Below are positions 33,103 to 45,302 of a DNA stretch of 64,000 nucleotides, one piece after another. The translations under genes and the position numbers were made by a program. The notes below the pieces were generated by a model, which saw nothing but the letters and a program-made list of their open reading frames with translations, made no database searches and was not told where the DNA came from. Numbering within the stretch: the stretch's first letter is position 1; the number at the start of each line of letters is the position of its first letter. This stretch comes from Lactarius indigo (taxonomy: Eukaryota; Basidiomycota; Agaricomycetes; Russulales; Russulaceae). The stretch is taken from contig JAFKAC010000003.1 of assembly GCA_025766275.1 (NCBI GenBank), forward strand, positions 1,798,001-1,862,000. The letters are read 5' to 3'.

Positions 33103-35037
33103 CTACATGCTTTTCATCCAGATCCACATACTTCCGTTGCTGCCAACAGCCGCAATCATCCCTCCATTCAGCCCCATGTCAACCGCTTGAATAGACTCCC
33201 CGCCGGCGAATCTGGGGTCAAGATCGATAGTCCACCCTAAGGTACTCACCCATTCGTTCTCCCTGAGCCATTTAGCATCCGTAGTCTCCTCGGCACGAAG
33301 CCTCGTTTGAGCTACGAAGGCGGTGGGAAATTGTTCGTCGTCAGTGGGAAACTCCATTGCCTCAAGATGGGGTACACGGGAAGCATTAAGCAGGCGAATC
33401 CTCCTCCCATGCGTGACTAGGATGATGTGATCATGATAGACATCCCCAAATACGCGAACATGCGGTGCATGTGGGTAATATGGGAGGGAGATGGATGCTA
33501 TCACGGTGAATGAGGCTAAAAGGAATGATGCCAACTACATCAGTAGGGTAGTACTTAGGAAGAACCACCGCACGTACAGCTTTCTTGGTAATCCTTCCGA
33601 CGCAGATGGGTCCGACCTTGATCAGCCACTAATAGGACCATTGCAAAGCGTACAACTCACGGCTACACACCCCCTTTGAACCTCCTGAAGTCTTGTCTCC
33701 CCTGGCGGAAAAAACCTATTGAGCCCCAACCATCGTAAGATGACGATCCTGCCAGGAGACCCAATCCACTCGAACTCTTCTTCAGCCTCTGTAGACTGCT
33801 CTGTTGGTGGTACCACCCGGTGACTAGAAAACTCTGTAGAGGTGCAATGTGTGAAGAGCGTGTCTTCAGCCAGCCTGACAACGGGCATAAGAAAACGGGT
33901 TACACCGTCAAAAGAACTGAGATACCAAGCTACAGATGCGACTGAAGACCGATGGATGAGCGTGCTGCTGTACAACGGTTTGTCCTCCCGATTGAGTACG
34001 CCCTTAAATCCGTGTACGCGCCAGATTTTGACCACTCGGTCCATCTGCGAAAGTCGCGGGCACATTTGCATCTCAGCTCGACAACGACGACCATCGAGAC
34101 CCTACCCCACCAGTTGCAATCAAGGGAAACGTTGGATGAAACGCTGCGCAGGTCACGGCCGCGAAATGGCCCCCACTTCTGCCCCCCGCGAGGACAGTGG
34201 TGCACTGACCCCTTCCCCACTCTGTCCTCTCCGACGGTCGTAGGCCGTGAGGTGCGCCGCCTTTGCTCGGACCGGTTCCTGGATTCCAAAATGGATTCGC
34301 AAAAGGGTTTGCGTCATCAGGGAACCTATCGAGGTCATAAATTCTCGCCGTCTGATCCGAAGAAGTGGTGCAGACATAGAAAGGTACTCGTGGGTGAACG
34401 GCGATGGAGGTGACCGACTGTGCCGGAGTCAGGGTCAGAGTATGCGGGTTAGACGGCGATGCATACCCCGCCATGACCACGTAGAAAGCTAGTTGGCTCG
34501 CCAAGCCTGACACTATACACACAAACTATGTTCGATAGCGCGATGACGAGTAAAGGTTCCAGAGGGGAGCCTCCATTGAGAGCCCAAGCCACAGCCGTGA
34601 TAGGGCCAGCCTTCTACACATGACTGTTGAGTACTACAACTGAGGAGTACAAACTAAAGCGGGGAGGACTCACTGTATCGAGACGAATCTGTTTCTTTTG
34701 CTTTCCGCTTGAAGAGACTGACGGCACTAGGTATAACTCTTCAGCGTTACCTATGACCGTCAGTCCGGCATACGTTTGTACGAATCTAGGCCATTCGTTG
34801 GATAAATGATCGGAGTATAGCTCCCCGAGAGACTGCAAGGAGCTGAGGTTCCACGGGAATAGAGATACGAAGCGGTAGGGCGGACCACGAAGGTTCTAAG
34901 ATCAACCGAGTATGTCGCAAGACTGTGGCGGGTGAAGTACAGTCTCTGCGAACCTTGAAACATTTCACAAGTTGGAAAGGAGGTTCTACTAGTTGGCTAT
35001 CCCTGTACCAAGGCAACTGTTCACTGTCGTTGTCCAT
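33103..35037 (-). CDS. WD40-repeat protein, probably EED-like (Polycomb PRC2 subunit)
   Basis: Start at 35037 (MDNDSEQLPWYRDSQLVEPP). A 57-bp intron (about 34955-34899) joins it to NLRGPPYRFVSLFPWNLSSL, then WPRFVQTYAGL and NAEELYLVPS. Further exons give ITAVAWALNGGSPLEPLLV, VTSIAVHPRVPFYVCTTSSD with TARIYDL, GHFAAVTCAAFHPTFPLIAT with RVVKIWRVH, LIHRSSVASVAWYLSSFDG, ILRWLGLNRFFPPGE and finally AVDMGLNGGMIAAVGSNGS with MWIWMKSM, ending at 33103. These are six or seven beta-propeller blades. The pattern of blades and inserts fits EED, which holds the PRC2 histone H3K27 methyltransferase to chromatin, but other WD40 proteins remain possible. Confidence 0.55.
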
Positions 35038-35131
35038 AATAATAATCGTGCGGGAACAATCTGTCCCAAAATGTTAACGCGTTGACCGGAGGTGTGGCCC
35101 GCCACTCCCCCCCCGTCAACTTTGCCTCGTC

Positions 35132-35735
35132 ATGTCCACCACAACCGTTCCAGATCAACCAGCGGATACCTCTAGCTTCGAAACAAGGCCAACGCTGCAG
35201 TATGCCGCGACTGTCGGAATGCAGGCCGCCTTGGTTGGCGCTTTCGTCAGCAGCGTGCAAAATGCGTTGGGGTCCCACTCAAAGGGCGCAACCGGATTCC
35301 TCTCCAGGACGGGAGGGACCATTGGTTTCTTCGGTCGGCCTCAAATGTTTCGTCTTTGAATGACGACTTTCTTACTCGTTCACAGCCGCGATGGGCGCGA
35401 CGTTCGCAGCCACTGAGTCCATCGTTGCAAACCAACGAGAAAAGCAGGATGCGTTGAACGGGGTAGCAGGTGGCTGCGCTGCTGGTTTCTTGGCTGGTAT
35501 TAGAGGTGCGTATTGTCGTGCCTCCTTTCGATGCCTTTCTCAAAATTTCTGCACCGTAGCTCGTTCCCTCCCCATTGCTGTCGCTTCCTGCGCCGTCATC
35601 GGAGCAGCAGTGGGAACGTTTGACTATGCCGGGGAATCCCTACGTGGAGATAAGGAGACGTTGTCATTCGAAGAGAAACGAAAACGCTTCTTTAAGCAGA
35701 ACCCTTCATCGCCACCGCTGTCCTCCCCTCAATAA
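35132..35735 (+). CDS. NADH:ubiquinone oxidoreductase 21.3 kDa / NDUFA11-type subunit
   Basis: A small complex I membrane subunit of the Tim17/22/23-like family. The start at 35132 gives MSTTTVPDQPADTSSFETRP, then TLQYAATVGMQAALVGAFVS, a first membrane segment. After an intron AAMGATFAATESIVANQREK leads to a Gly/Ala-rich segment (GVAGGCAAGFLAGIRA) split by a second intron, then SLPIAVASCAVIGAAVGTFD. The charged tail ESLRGDKETLSFEEKRKRFF ends at 35735. Both introns are phase 1. About 155-160 residues, as in fungal homologues. Divergent from the EED-like gene with 94 bp between starts. Confidence 0.85.
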
Positions 35736-35982
35736 TTATTACATTATTGCTCTGCCCAGTAACCCCATTCATTACTCAAAACTTTGTATCGCTTTTAAGG
35801 ACCGGCACGAAGGAGGGAGCGGATTACTCTTTCAAAGTTTCACAGTACGCATCGATTGCGCGCCCGTAATCACGCTAGTAATAATGCGCTAAGAGAGGTT
35901 GGATCTCTCGATACGATGGACCTACCCCGCATCGTAACAAATAGAGAACGTTTAGAAATATCTACCAGTTGGGGACCCGTAA

Positions 35983-38619
35983 TCAACCCGACTGCTGAGA
36001 TGCATACCTCCGCTCAACTTCTTCTGTCACGGCTGCTGCGTGCTGTTCCAAAAATTCGGACCAGCTTGGGGCACTCACACAGACATGCTGCAATCAAATG
36101 GTCAGTCACGCAACTAGTGAGAATCAATATGCACAACCTTTTCCCTCAAACGTTCGAAAATCTCGTCCTCTCCCCCGCCCTCCGCGTCGGCGGATGTCAA
36201 AAAATCAACGAGCGCTTCGAAATCTCGCGCATAAGCGTCCGAGATACTCTCGTCCTTGTTTTCCTCCTTGACGATTGGTTGCTGCTCGTCCTCGTGCATG
36301 GGCTCCGCTTCGGCTGGGATCAAGGACGCCCCAACTTGAAGTTCGTCAAGTTCATCCACTGCTTGATCGACCTCGTTCATTTCTGCGTCAGAGACGTCTT
36401 GGGGTTGTTGCGGATTCGGTGGGTGTACTTCAGGAGCGGAGATAGATTGGAGCGTCTCTGCCCTGATAGCCTCAAACATCTCCTTGTGCCGGTTCAGCGT
36501 GTTCGTCCATGAGCCCTCGGAGTGGTGTGGCATCTTTGACCGATGTTCAAGTGAGATGAGTCAAAACGGAAGCACGTTGGCAGAATACCCACCTTCTCGC
36601 ATAAGGTCTTGACCACCGCCTGTCTATTCGCCCTTGGGTCCTTTGCTATAATGCGACGAAGTAGCATCCAAGTGTATGACATCTCTGCAGGGGTAAATTT
36701 GTAGCCCTTTTTTAGTTGTACGGCCATAGGGGGTTCGGGGGTCACGGAGCGATCACGCGCAAGTGCGGGCGAGAGAGTATCTACGACAGTGTCTGAGGTT
36801 TGTGCTTCAGATGCCTCATGATCACTCTCAGGTGAGTGCTTGTCACGATGAGAGCTGGCCCGACGGCCCCCCCGGGCAGGCTTCTTCACGCGAGTGTCTT
36901 CCAATAAGTAGTCATTGGGGTCCATGAGGTGACCTTCCCGGATACTTTCCGTGATAAACGTGGTCTGCACTATCGTCCGCCTTGAATCTTCGGCCTCTCG
37001 TCGTAAATCGGCGTAGGAAACAGAACGTGGATTCAGGATGACGAAGCCTGCCATAGGGATGTCTGCTGTAATTTGCCCTCCGTTTTTCTGCAGGACGTTC
37101 ACTTCGCATAGAGGTACAATTCTTGAAGACTGACCTTTATCAGGTGCACGAACTCGTGCCGTCCTCGTGTATCAACTTGCACAAAAATCGAGATAGGTTG
37201 GCCGTTTTTCGCTGAGAAGATACCCTTCGTGGGTTGAGGTTCGGAAACCGCTTCTGAGAAGTTCTGCTGTTGGTAAGATGTGACTTTCTTGACTTGAGGC
37301 TCGGTAAGTTTTTTTCTCCTTTTCACTGGTGGCGGTGATTCGGGTGCAGGACGACGTGGGGTAGGTATACTACTAGGACTCTGGTCCATTTTCTTAGGAG
37401 GTAAGTCCGAATCAGAGGCAACAGGCTTTTCACTCGAGGAGTGCGGAGTAGGGCTTCGAGCATGGAGGGATCCGAGGCGCCAAAGATGAAGATGAGGACG
37501 GATGATGAAGTGACGGGGTCATAGGCAATGTGGCGAGATAGTTCTGGATAACTGCAGTGTCTATGCCCTGTCTCTGCGCGACCGCAATGATCGTTTCAAC
37601 TAGTTGGGTCAAAGTCTGAGAAGCAGCATTCTGAAACTGATACGCGGAATTCAATGCATGTAATAAGTTCAACGGGTCAGCAGAAGACTGCTGCGGATCA
37701 GGGTGGTTCGTTGCAAGAGGGAAAACCTGTGGTGCAGATGTTCCAGGTACCTGGATTGGAAGAGGTGCTGGAGGTGATATCACACCGGCTCGGGGAAAAA
37801 TGTGGGATTGCGGCATAGTGCTTTGTTGGGGAGGCGCAGAACTCGGAAGGATGTGTTTACTGGAGACAGGAGCAGGTTGACGATGCGTGGGAATGTTTTG
37901 AGAGCTAGTTCCCGCCACAGACTTTGGAGATGGTGCAGAAAAAATTGGCTTGTGCGAAGATCTTGCAGGCAGAGGGTTTGATGTGCGTCGATTAGGTTTA
38001 TTGGGCTTTGCATGTCGCCCAACTGGAATTGGTGAGACAGGCGAAGGGGATCTTGGACGCATCGCACTTTGAGCTCTGGAAGAGGTTAGGGATACAACCT
38101 CTCTGTGGGAGTACGGTTGGGGAGGGGAGAGACTTACCGCCTACCCTTAGGTGCAACCGGCGTGTTGTCTTCCTCTTCTTCGTCATCTTCACTGTACATA
38201 CAGTCGGCGGTGTGCAGTACACGGAATCCGCCCCAATCGTCTACTTCGAGGAGTGCATGGCCAGATTGAAGACAAGCCTGAATCCAACCATAGTTCAGGA
38301 CCGTCTTGTGAGTGTCTGCACTCCAATCGTGTACAAACTTGAGGCCAGACTCGGTCTCTGAATTGATGATAATGATAGAGGCATCAGCAGGGTTGTGGCA
38401 TATGTCTGCACCTGATGTCTAGGAGGGTGTGGTTGCGGGCGTGAGCCTTCATCAGGTGGACGGGGCGACGACACCTACACGAAGCAAACGAATCAAACGT
38501 GGCCTGCCGAAAATTTCGGGATTCACATCAAGATAAACCGAAAGTGAATAACCAGATGCGTCGACGAAGATATTTGGAGACCGTTCGCTTGCCTGGGTGA
38601 GAGGATATTCAGCTGCCAT
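35983..38619 (-). CDS. Tandem-BRCT plus Myb-like protein, Rap1-related (copy A)
   Basis: From the start at 38619 the first BRCT reads IFVDASGYSLSVYLDV, RPRLIRLL, then after an intron NPADASIIIINSETESGLKF, VLNYGWIQACLQSGHALLE and DDWGGF. A long Pro/Ser-rich linker follows (about 38070-37500). The second BRCT starts FSAKNGQPISIFVQVDTRGR and continues NGGQITADIPMAGFVILNPR, TFITESIREGHLMDP and NDYLLED. A helical Myb/SANT-like unit is YKFTPAEMSYTWMLLRRII, RQAVVKTLCEK and GSWTNTLNRHKEMFEAI. The tail is acidic and, after a further intron, ends SWSEFLEQHAAAVTEEVERR with a short last exon (TGA 35983-35985). The order BRCT-BRCT-Myb matches fungal Rap1-type telomere proteins, but the Myb helix spacing is divergent. 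Confidence 0.65.
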
Positions 38620-38856
38620 GTCCAACCTGAGGGCGCATCGACAAGGGGCAGCAAGCGGCAAAGTCAATCGCTCACGTGCTTCACCTCGTGTAGCGGTCCG
38701 AACGCGCCGGTAGTTAGCTTAACGCTTGGCTATTGTCGAGTGCACTATTGTTGACCATCAGCATTAGACAGCGCGAACCCATATATTCCCAATGGCTACA
38801 GCTCGACCGTCGCATATACATCCCCCGTACACTCAGCTCTTGCAGGTCAAGATCAG

Positions 38857-41045
38857 ATGTCACCGGAGTCATTGAAAACGAAAACTTCCACATTGACTTC
38901 TACGTCAGAGCTCTTGATCACCTCCGACCAGGACAATTCAGATGTCCCACCTTGTCTCGATCACCTGTATGTGCCACATTGCAGACATCCGGGCCAAGGA
39001 CTACAATATCTCGGAAAAGGTGTTATGATACGAGGTGGGATCTCATCTAGAGTTTGCTTCCGCTTCTCAGATCTTTCTGCTTTAGCTGGCAGGGCCACGA
39101 CGAGCTATCTCAGAAAGGCCACTTTTGGAGCTCAAGCCGTCGCCATAGTGTCAAAGATGTTAGTGTCCGTTTCAAATTCAAAGTCGAGTGTTGACCCCTC
39201 TTTTGTCAAGCAGATGGAAAATCTGGGATGGGTTCCACAAAGAAGTACTCTCCGTTCACCGCGAAACTTATCTCATGAGCTCAAACATCTTCGGTTTATA
39301 GCTTTATCTTTATGGACATCCACACCACCTACGACCGCTTCAGGGGCTCTGTGTACCCAACATTATAGGCGTTTTTAACACCTCTGAAGGCCTCGCAAAT
39401 ATGGCGATGGAACCTCCGCATCCACACGCTTGGCGAGTTGCGGATAGGACACTATCGACCAACGAAAAACGTGTGATAGTCGAAGCGTATGCCCAGATTC
39501 ACGCCCGAGGAGTACTCCACCGTGATGTCGCACTAAGACATATGCTCATCGGTGCGTTTTGACTTCTTCCGAAAGCGCTTTCTCACCGAGATTCGAGGCA
39601 GGCCGCGACGGAAAGGCTACAATTATCAACTTTAGGCAGGCCTCTTGCCTTCCACCGGTCAAGAGGATAGGGCTGAGCGGCTGCGGTGCCCATGACTTCC
39701 AACTGGAAATGCGCCAAGTCAAGTTTCTCCTTGATTACCAAGGCGCCCGTGAGTTTGAGTATCGACTTGCGAGGAAGCATTGCTATGCAACGCGAATGAG
39801 TAGCATAGGAGGAATCACTACTGGCACCATTGTATGTTCTCGTCCTTGCGACCACATTTTGGTGATTGACGTTGATTTGTGCGCATTAATCAGTTTCCTA
39901 TTTCTGAGATTACTCTTCGGCAGTGGGATGCCAGTACTCTTGAAGACCTCCATCCCCCACCACTCCCCTCTGATGTCCCGAACTCACCGAGTATCTCAGT
40001 GCATCCCATATCCTGGGCTCCGAAAGAGTGGCCATCCAGTGTGGATGACTTACACCATGATGATTTTGTGAAGGATCAGCCTTTAATCGGACCACGTCCT
40101 GAGATTTCCTTCATACAAGGTCACTCTGATCTAGAGGGCGATGACGACAGCCGAACACAAGCTCCCCAACTCCGCTCTCTGGGTCGCAAGAGAAAGTTCG
40201 TTGAATGTGACAGCGATCTTGACGTCGAGAGAGACGTTCCTTCTTCCAAACGAACCCGTCTGATATCACATACGACCCATACGACCATCGCCACCAAAGA
40301 ACGGTCTCCAGAGGCGCATTCACCCCATACTACCCCAGTCTCGGAAGAAAGATTCCATCATATTACCGATTCCCACCCTACCCTGTGGCCCGATCCCGGC
40401 TGTATTGCTGTATTGTGCCCTGCACCAGATGCGTCTGTCCGGTTGCATCCAGAGGCTCCACCCTCGGTGAACACTTTCGTGTCACGGTATTATTCTGCAG
40501 GCGGCACTTCTCTCCAGAATCAACCACCGTCCTCGTCGCTTCAACGCCACGAAATTGAATTTTCTCTTCCTGATTCATTGACAACGTCACTCGTGGCGTT
40601 ATTACCCGCACCGCCGCCGAACTACTCTGCATCCGGTGCCTGTTCTTCGTACCCGCAATCGGGAGGATCCGAAGCCCTTTGCCATTTTGGTCACTGCCTT
40701 GACAATATCTCGGATTCGTCTTCTGATGGTAGTCTCGCAAGCGACGACTCATCTTGCGGAAGCTGGGATTACTTGGAACCTTTGGAACCCGATTCACCAA
40801 CAGGAGCCTTTGTAACGCTCCAGGATGGGCTTTTCCAAATTCCCGATATTGACATCTCCAATTCCCCGTTCATACTTGACCCCTCATCGGACGTAGAGAT
40901 CGACTTTACCAGGCGACCTCAGTTGGAACCCTCACGGCTATCTTTTGAACCGATTTTCGATCAGTACAAGCGCAAGCGACTGTTCATCACCAACAGGGAC
41001 GAGTGTGAAGAGCAGCCTTGCAAAAGGAGAAGTACTGAACAGTAG
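38857..41045 (+). CDS. Fungal protein-kinase-like domain protein, altered DFG position
   Basis: This belongs to a large Agaricomycete family with a reduced kinase/APH-like fold. The N-lobe exon includes [19 protein letters not shown] and a later exon [20 protein letters not shown]. The catalytic loop is [19 protein letters not shown] (about 39507-39555). After a 48-nt intron the metal-binding segment reads [15 protein letters not shown], with Asn where the family usually has Asp. Next come [12 protein letters not shown] and [11 protein letters not shown] long C-terminal exon from about 39888 is a disordered Ser/Pro/Asp-rich region with basic patches (GRKRKF, SSKRTR, KRKRLF, CKRRS), ending at 41045. 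The start is uncertain. Catalysis is doubtful. Confidence 0.65.
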
Positions 41046-41240
41046 ACACGGACCGCGCACGAGACCAAGAGAAGCGACTGGTACTCTCTTTATGTATACA
41101 CTTATGAATAATCGGGCTCCTAGACATGGACATTAAGCACAATACACTTAATTGCATAGTGGCATAGTCATTGCACGATATCGATAGTGAAAAAAACGCG
41201 TCATTTAACAATGCAAACGTACAACAAAAGAGCACATCCA

Positions 41241-41795
41241 TCACCGATAACTGAATAAGAGTAGGGCTCGTTGGCAAAGAATATCGGAGAAACACTATCA
41301 ACGTCACACACCTCTTTTGCCTGCGCGCACGAGCACCAGCACCACCGAATTTCTTCGGCTCCATCCGTCGGGGGTCTGCAATGAGGAGCGTTCTATCGTA
41401 CGCCACGAGCTTCTTCTTCAGCTCGATTGCACTGAAAGCATCGACATATTTGGCGTAGTATGCAACGACAGCCTTGGAGATGGCCTGGCGGATCGCATAG
41501 ATCTGCGATGTGTGTCCACCTCCCTTGACGCGCACACGGACATCAATGCTGGCGAAGGAATCTTCTCCCGCGACGAGAACGGGCTCGTAAATTTTGAACC
41601 GAAGAATTTCCGGCTGGACAAGGTTGATGGGTGACCCATTGATACGAATCAGGCCTTTGCCTTCACGCGCATGGGCAACCGCAGTCGCGGTCTAGTAGTG
41701 GGGAAGGTATGTCACCACGCAGGATGCAAGGGCACGCGATTACGACGCACCTTCTTTTTTCCGAAAGTCTGCACGGCCTTGGTGGAAGACGCCAT
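41241..41795 (-). CDS. RPS16: 40S ribosomal protein S16 (uS9)
   Basis: The first exon (start 41795) reads [15 protein letters not shown], then after an intron [40 protein letters not shown] and [20 protein letters not shown]. It continues [40 protein letters not shown] and [12 protein letters not shown]. The invariant C-terminus QKSYR is completed by a tiny last exon: after a GTGTGT intron it supplies T TAT CGG TGA at 41250-41241. This C-terminal tail reaches the P-site tRNA in the ribosome. Complete at about 142 residues. Confidence 0.96.
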
Positions 41796-42137
41796 GTTCT
41801 AGTATCTTAGCTGGGCCTGCCTATATAGCACTACCAACAGAATCAGCCAATGCATTTCTGGTGATGAGAGTGTGTCATCCGACACATTCAAACGACATCC
41901 ATCCCCCGCATGGACATAGCCAAGCATCGGAATCGCATGAATCGATACATATCGTTATGGGATAGGGACCATTGAACTATTTAACTTACCGTAGAGTCGT
42001 TATTGGCACCGTCGTTGAGGGTCTTTCGTCGACAGTCGATTTGGTTTGGACTCAGCAAATCACTGGTTATGTAATCAGCGTCGGTGAAGATCCCCAACTT
42101 GGCCGAGGGTTCCGTATTACCGCAAGTTTCGTTGAAC
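41796..42137. promoter_or_regulatory. Divergent intergenic region between two ribosomal protein genes
   Basis: These 342 bp separate the starts of cytosolic RPS16 (minus) and mitochondrial L4 (plus), so they must contain both promoters. I see no clear motif. A shared promoter for cytosolic and mitochondrial ribosomal genes is an inference from layout only. Confidence 0.4.
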
Positions 42138-43132
42138 ATGCTCTCAGCAGCGTTCGGCGCTGCTAGACTGGTGAGGGACATCCTATCTAATATTTTCTTC
42201 CCGTTGGTCCTTATTTTCGTCTCACAGCTACGAGCCAACGTTTCTCGAACGTATGCGACAACAGTCGTGGCGAGCAGCAGCCATGGCTCTGCCACGAGCG
42301 CTAGTGTCGCAGTACCGCCATCTCAAGCACCTGGCGAATTGTCAACTTCTCCTATAGGTAGTTTTTTTTTGGAGTATGCATACATCCCGAAAGTGACGTT
42401 TTCCAAGCCTCCACCCTCAGACAGCCAGTTTATATCCCCCTTTCGACCCTGATACGCTCGAAGGATGCTACCCAGTCGTCCGACCAAGTAGCAGAGCTTG
42501 ACCCCACCGTATTCGCTCACCCTATCCGACGCGACATTCTCCACTTATGTGTGGTGCATCATCTTGACTCACTCCGTCAGGGGTCTGCGAATACCAAGAC
42601 ACGTGCAGAAGTCCGTGGATCGGGACGGAAGGTTCGACCCCAGAAGGGCTCCGGAAAAGCGCGTCTTGGTGACGGTCAGAGCCCCATGCTGGTTGGTGGT
42701 GGTGTTGCCTTTGGTCCCAAGCCCAGGGACTTCGCTACCAAATTGCCACGCAAGGTCATTCAGATGGGTATGCGCGTCGCGCTCAGCGCAAGAGTCAAGG
42801 AGCACAACTTGAGAATTGTGGAGAGCCTCGAGTGGCCCGGCACAAAAACAGCAGACATGGTCCGGAGGTTGGACGAACTAGGGTGGGACCAGAAAACCCT
42901 GTTCGTTACAGGGAAGGACGTTGTCCCTACTGGGTTGAAGGTGTCTACGGGGAATTTGCACAAGGTCAGCACAACAACGGCACAGCAAGTAGGGGTCTAT
43001 GACTTGGTGAAATGGCCACGAGTAGTTTTGGATTTAGAAGCTGCGCAATGGTTTGAACACCAGCTTGGTAAAACTCAGTTAGATACAGAGACATCGCACA
43101 CAATTGCGACCAGTAGCACCGTACAACAGTAG
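42138..43132 (+). CDS. MRPL4: Mitochondrial large ribosomal subunit protein uL4m
   Basis: The start at 42138 gives MLSAAFGAARL, and after an intron RANVSRTYATTVVASSS, together a mitochondrial presequence. A second intron near 42358-42410 leads to QPVYIPLSTLIRSKDATQSS, then the uL4 core: FAHPIRRDILHLCVVHHLDS, QGSANTKTRAEVRGSGRKVR, PQKGSGKARLGDGQSPMLVG and FGPKPRDFATKLPRKVIQMG. The C-terminal half (VGVYDLVKWPRVVLDLEAAQ) and a Thr-rich end reach TAG at 43132. The loop rich in Gly/Arg/Lys enters the exit tunnel in ribosomes. RAD51 begins 81 bp downstream. Confidence 0.93.
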
Positions 43133-43212
43133 AGTAGTTATCCGTAACGCGGCCACGTGATCAATCGCGATACAAGATTGCTGTTGATGACTCGGTTTAC
43201 TTTACCCTTTCA

Positions 43213-44519
43213 ATGTCACCTCCATCCCAAGATTCTCAAGCTCCAGCACCGCAAGAAGAAGAGGAGGAGTATCAAGTTTCTGGCCCTCTGCTCGTCGATA
43301 AGCTCCAGGAGGCCGGCATACATCTCCAAGACATCAAGAAGCTCACAGATGCTGGCTATCACACAGTCGAGGCCGTCGCATACACACCCAAGAAGAACCT
43401 CATAAGTATCAAAGGCATATCAGAGCAGAAGGCAGAAAAAATTCTTGCAGAAGGTGAGTGTTGGTCAGTGCCACTCCTTATTCACGCTCACAGACCCGCA
43501 GCACAAAAGATTGTTCCGCTGGGATTCCAAAGTGCCACTGAGGTACACGCACGGAGATCCGAGCTCGTCCATATCACGACGGGTTCCAAGAATCTTGACA
43601 CTCTACTGGGAGGTAGGCGCAAAATCTCGTGTTTGAGGGTTCTCTTTTGCGATACCCTAGCACACAGGTGGCATGGAGACAGGTTCTATCACGGAGCTCT
43701 TCGGAGAGTTCAGGACGGGAAAATCACAGTTGTGCCACACTCTCGCCGTAACTTGTCAGTTACCTGTCGACATGGGTGGCGGGGAAGGAAAATGTCTATA
43801 TATTGACACAGAAGGCACCTTCCGCCCTGTCCGTCTACTCGCCGTTGCCGAACGTTATGGTCTGAACGGAGAAGAAGTTCTCGACAACGTCGCATATGCA
43901 AGAGCCTACAACGCAGATCACCAGCACCAACTTCTCACAGCCGCCAGTGCTTTGATGTCTGAGTCTAGGTCTGTATGGGTTATCCTCATGGCACGAATGG
44001 GGTTCACACTGGCGGTCAAGGTTTTGCTTGTTGATCGTAGACTCAGCGACGGCACTATACCGTAGTGACTACGTGGGTCGCGGGGAGCTTGCGGCTCGAC
44101 AAGCACATCTTTCCAAATTCCTTCGGACTTTACAAAGACTTGGCCGATGAGGTCCGTAAGACAACCTAAGGACACAAAACTTCCCTCTCACATCGCGTTC
44201 CAGTTTGGCATAGCTGTTGTATTTTCGAATCAAGTCATGTCAAGCCCAGATGCTGGCGCCGGTCCATACGCATCCAACGAGAAGAAGCCTATCGGAGGAA
44301 ATATCTTGGCACATGCTTCTACCACACGGTGCGCTGTCCTCTTCCCGCGATGACAGGTAATGACGATGCTTACTCCGTTTTGCACTCAGCCTGCAACTCA
44401 AGAAAGGCCGAGCAAATACCCGGATTTGCAGGATTTATGACTCGCCTTGTCTACCAGAGTCGGAAACGACGTTTGCAATTCTTCAGAGTGGTATTGGAGA
44501 TCCAGAGGAGGAAGTGTAA
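43213..44519 (+). CDS. RAD51: RAD51 recombinase
   Basis: Rad51 forms filaments on single-stranded DNA for homologous recombination. An acidic N-terminus ([19 protein letters not shown]) leads to the helix-hairpin-helix domain ([20 protein letters not shown] then [13 protein letters not shown]). After an intron come [20 protein letters not shown] and [12 protein letters not shown]. Walker A is [20 protein letters not shown], then [20 protein letters not shown] and [18 protein letters not shown] 64-nt intron (acceptor before [17 protein letters not shown], Walker B) and later introns give [66 protein letters not shown] and the end [12 protein letters not shown] at 44519. All ATPase motifs intact. 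Confidence 0.96.
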
Positions 44520-44655
44520 GAGGATTTCTACAATTGATGGATACATTACTTTCAAGCAGTAGTCTGACGTTTGGTACATATGCTCTGGCCATAGCTGTTT
44601 TTTCATGTGCAAATTATGATACCTGTAATGGTACTAGAACGTGTTAGACCGTACT

Positions 44656-45235
44656 CTACTTCCGCATCAAGAGAAAAACTGGATCTCCTAGCACGATATT
44701 TGTCATATGGCGGAATGATCCAGTCAGAGACATGAGCAGGCCGCCAAACGATGCGTACGCCGTCCTGAGGAAGCATCTGGTAAATAGTAAATTGCAAGTG
44801 AAAGTAGTGAGGACGTACACAACCTCCCCGGTTCCAGGGTCGAAGCGATACACCCTCCCATACATGACATAGCCATAGTCATCTTCCAGTCCTCGCCTGC
44901 CCTTAGCATCAGGTCTCCAAACATCACGGTCCCTGTCCTCCTCTTCGCCACCCTCTTGAGAGCCTGCGGGACCACGCGCTAGAGAGCTAGCAAGAGCTAG
45001 CGCGACATCTTGGCCAATATTGAGAGGGAATATCTCAGAGTTATAGTCCAATGTCAGGTCCATGGAGTAGTTTTTTGACACAGCGTGGAGTCGGGAAACT
45101 GTAAGATCCTAGGTAGGTGCAAGTGGGAGATACGTATGTCTTAAACATACCCCTGTCGAATTTTTTACCATCTGGGTTGATTTTCTTGATAACAAAGATG
45201 TCGTCAAAAACGATGTTGGACGTCAGTGAAGCCAT
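44656..45235 (-). CDS. RPB8: RPB8, shared subunit of RNA polymerases I, II and III
   Basis: Rpb8 is a small OB-fold subunit common to all three nuclear RNA polymerases. The start at 45235 gives MASLTSNIVFDDIFVIKKIN then PDGKKFDR. After an intron VSRLHAVSKNYSMDLTLDYN and EIFPLNIGQDVALALASSLA follow, then an acidic insert, LEDDYGYVMYGRVYRFDPGT and, after another intron, YASFGGLLMSLTGSFRHMTN then IVLGDPVFLLMRK, ending at TAG 44656. Complete at about 150 residues. An in-frame ATG five codons upstream (45250) is possible, but family alignment favours 45235. It lies 67 bp downstream of the MMM1 stop. Confidence 0.95.
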
Positions 45236-45302
45236 AGAGGGTATGACCAAAGAGCAGTTCCCATTCTTAATATAAGTTACGTAATTTTCGTATCGAGACT
45301 AC

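Noticed and set aside
34073..34413. Plus-strand Arg-rich frames opposite the WD40 gene
   Set aside because: They are shadows of the conserved blades on the minus strand.
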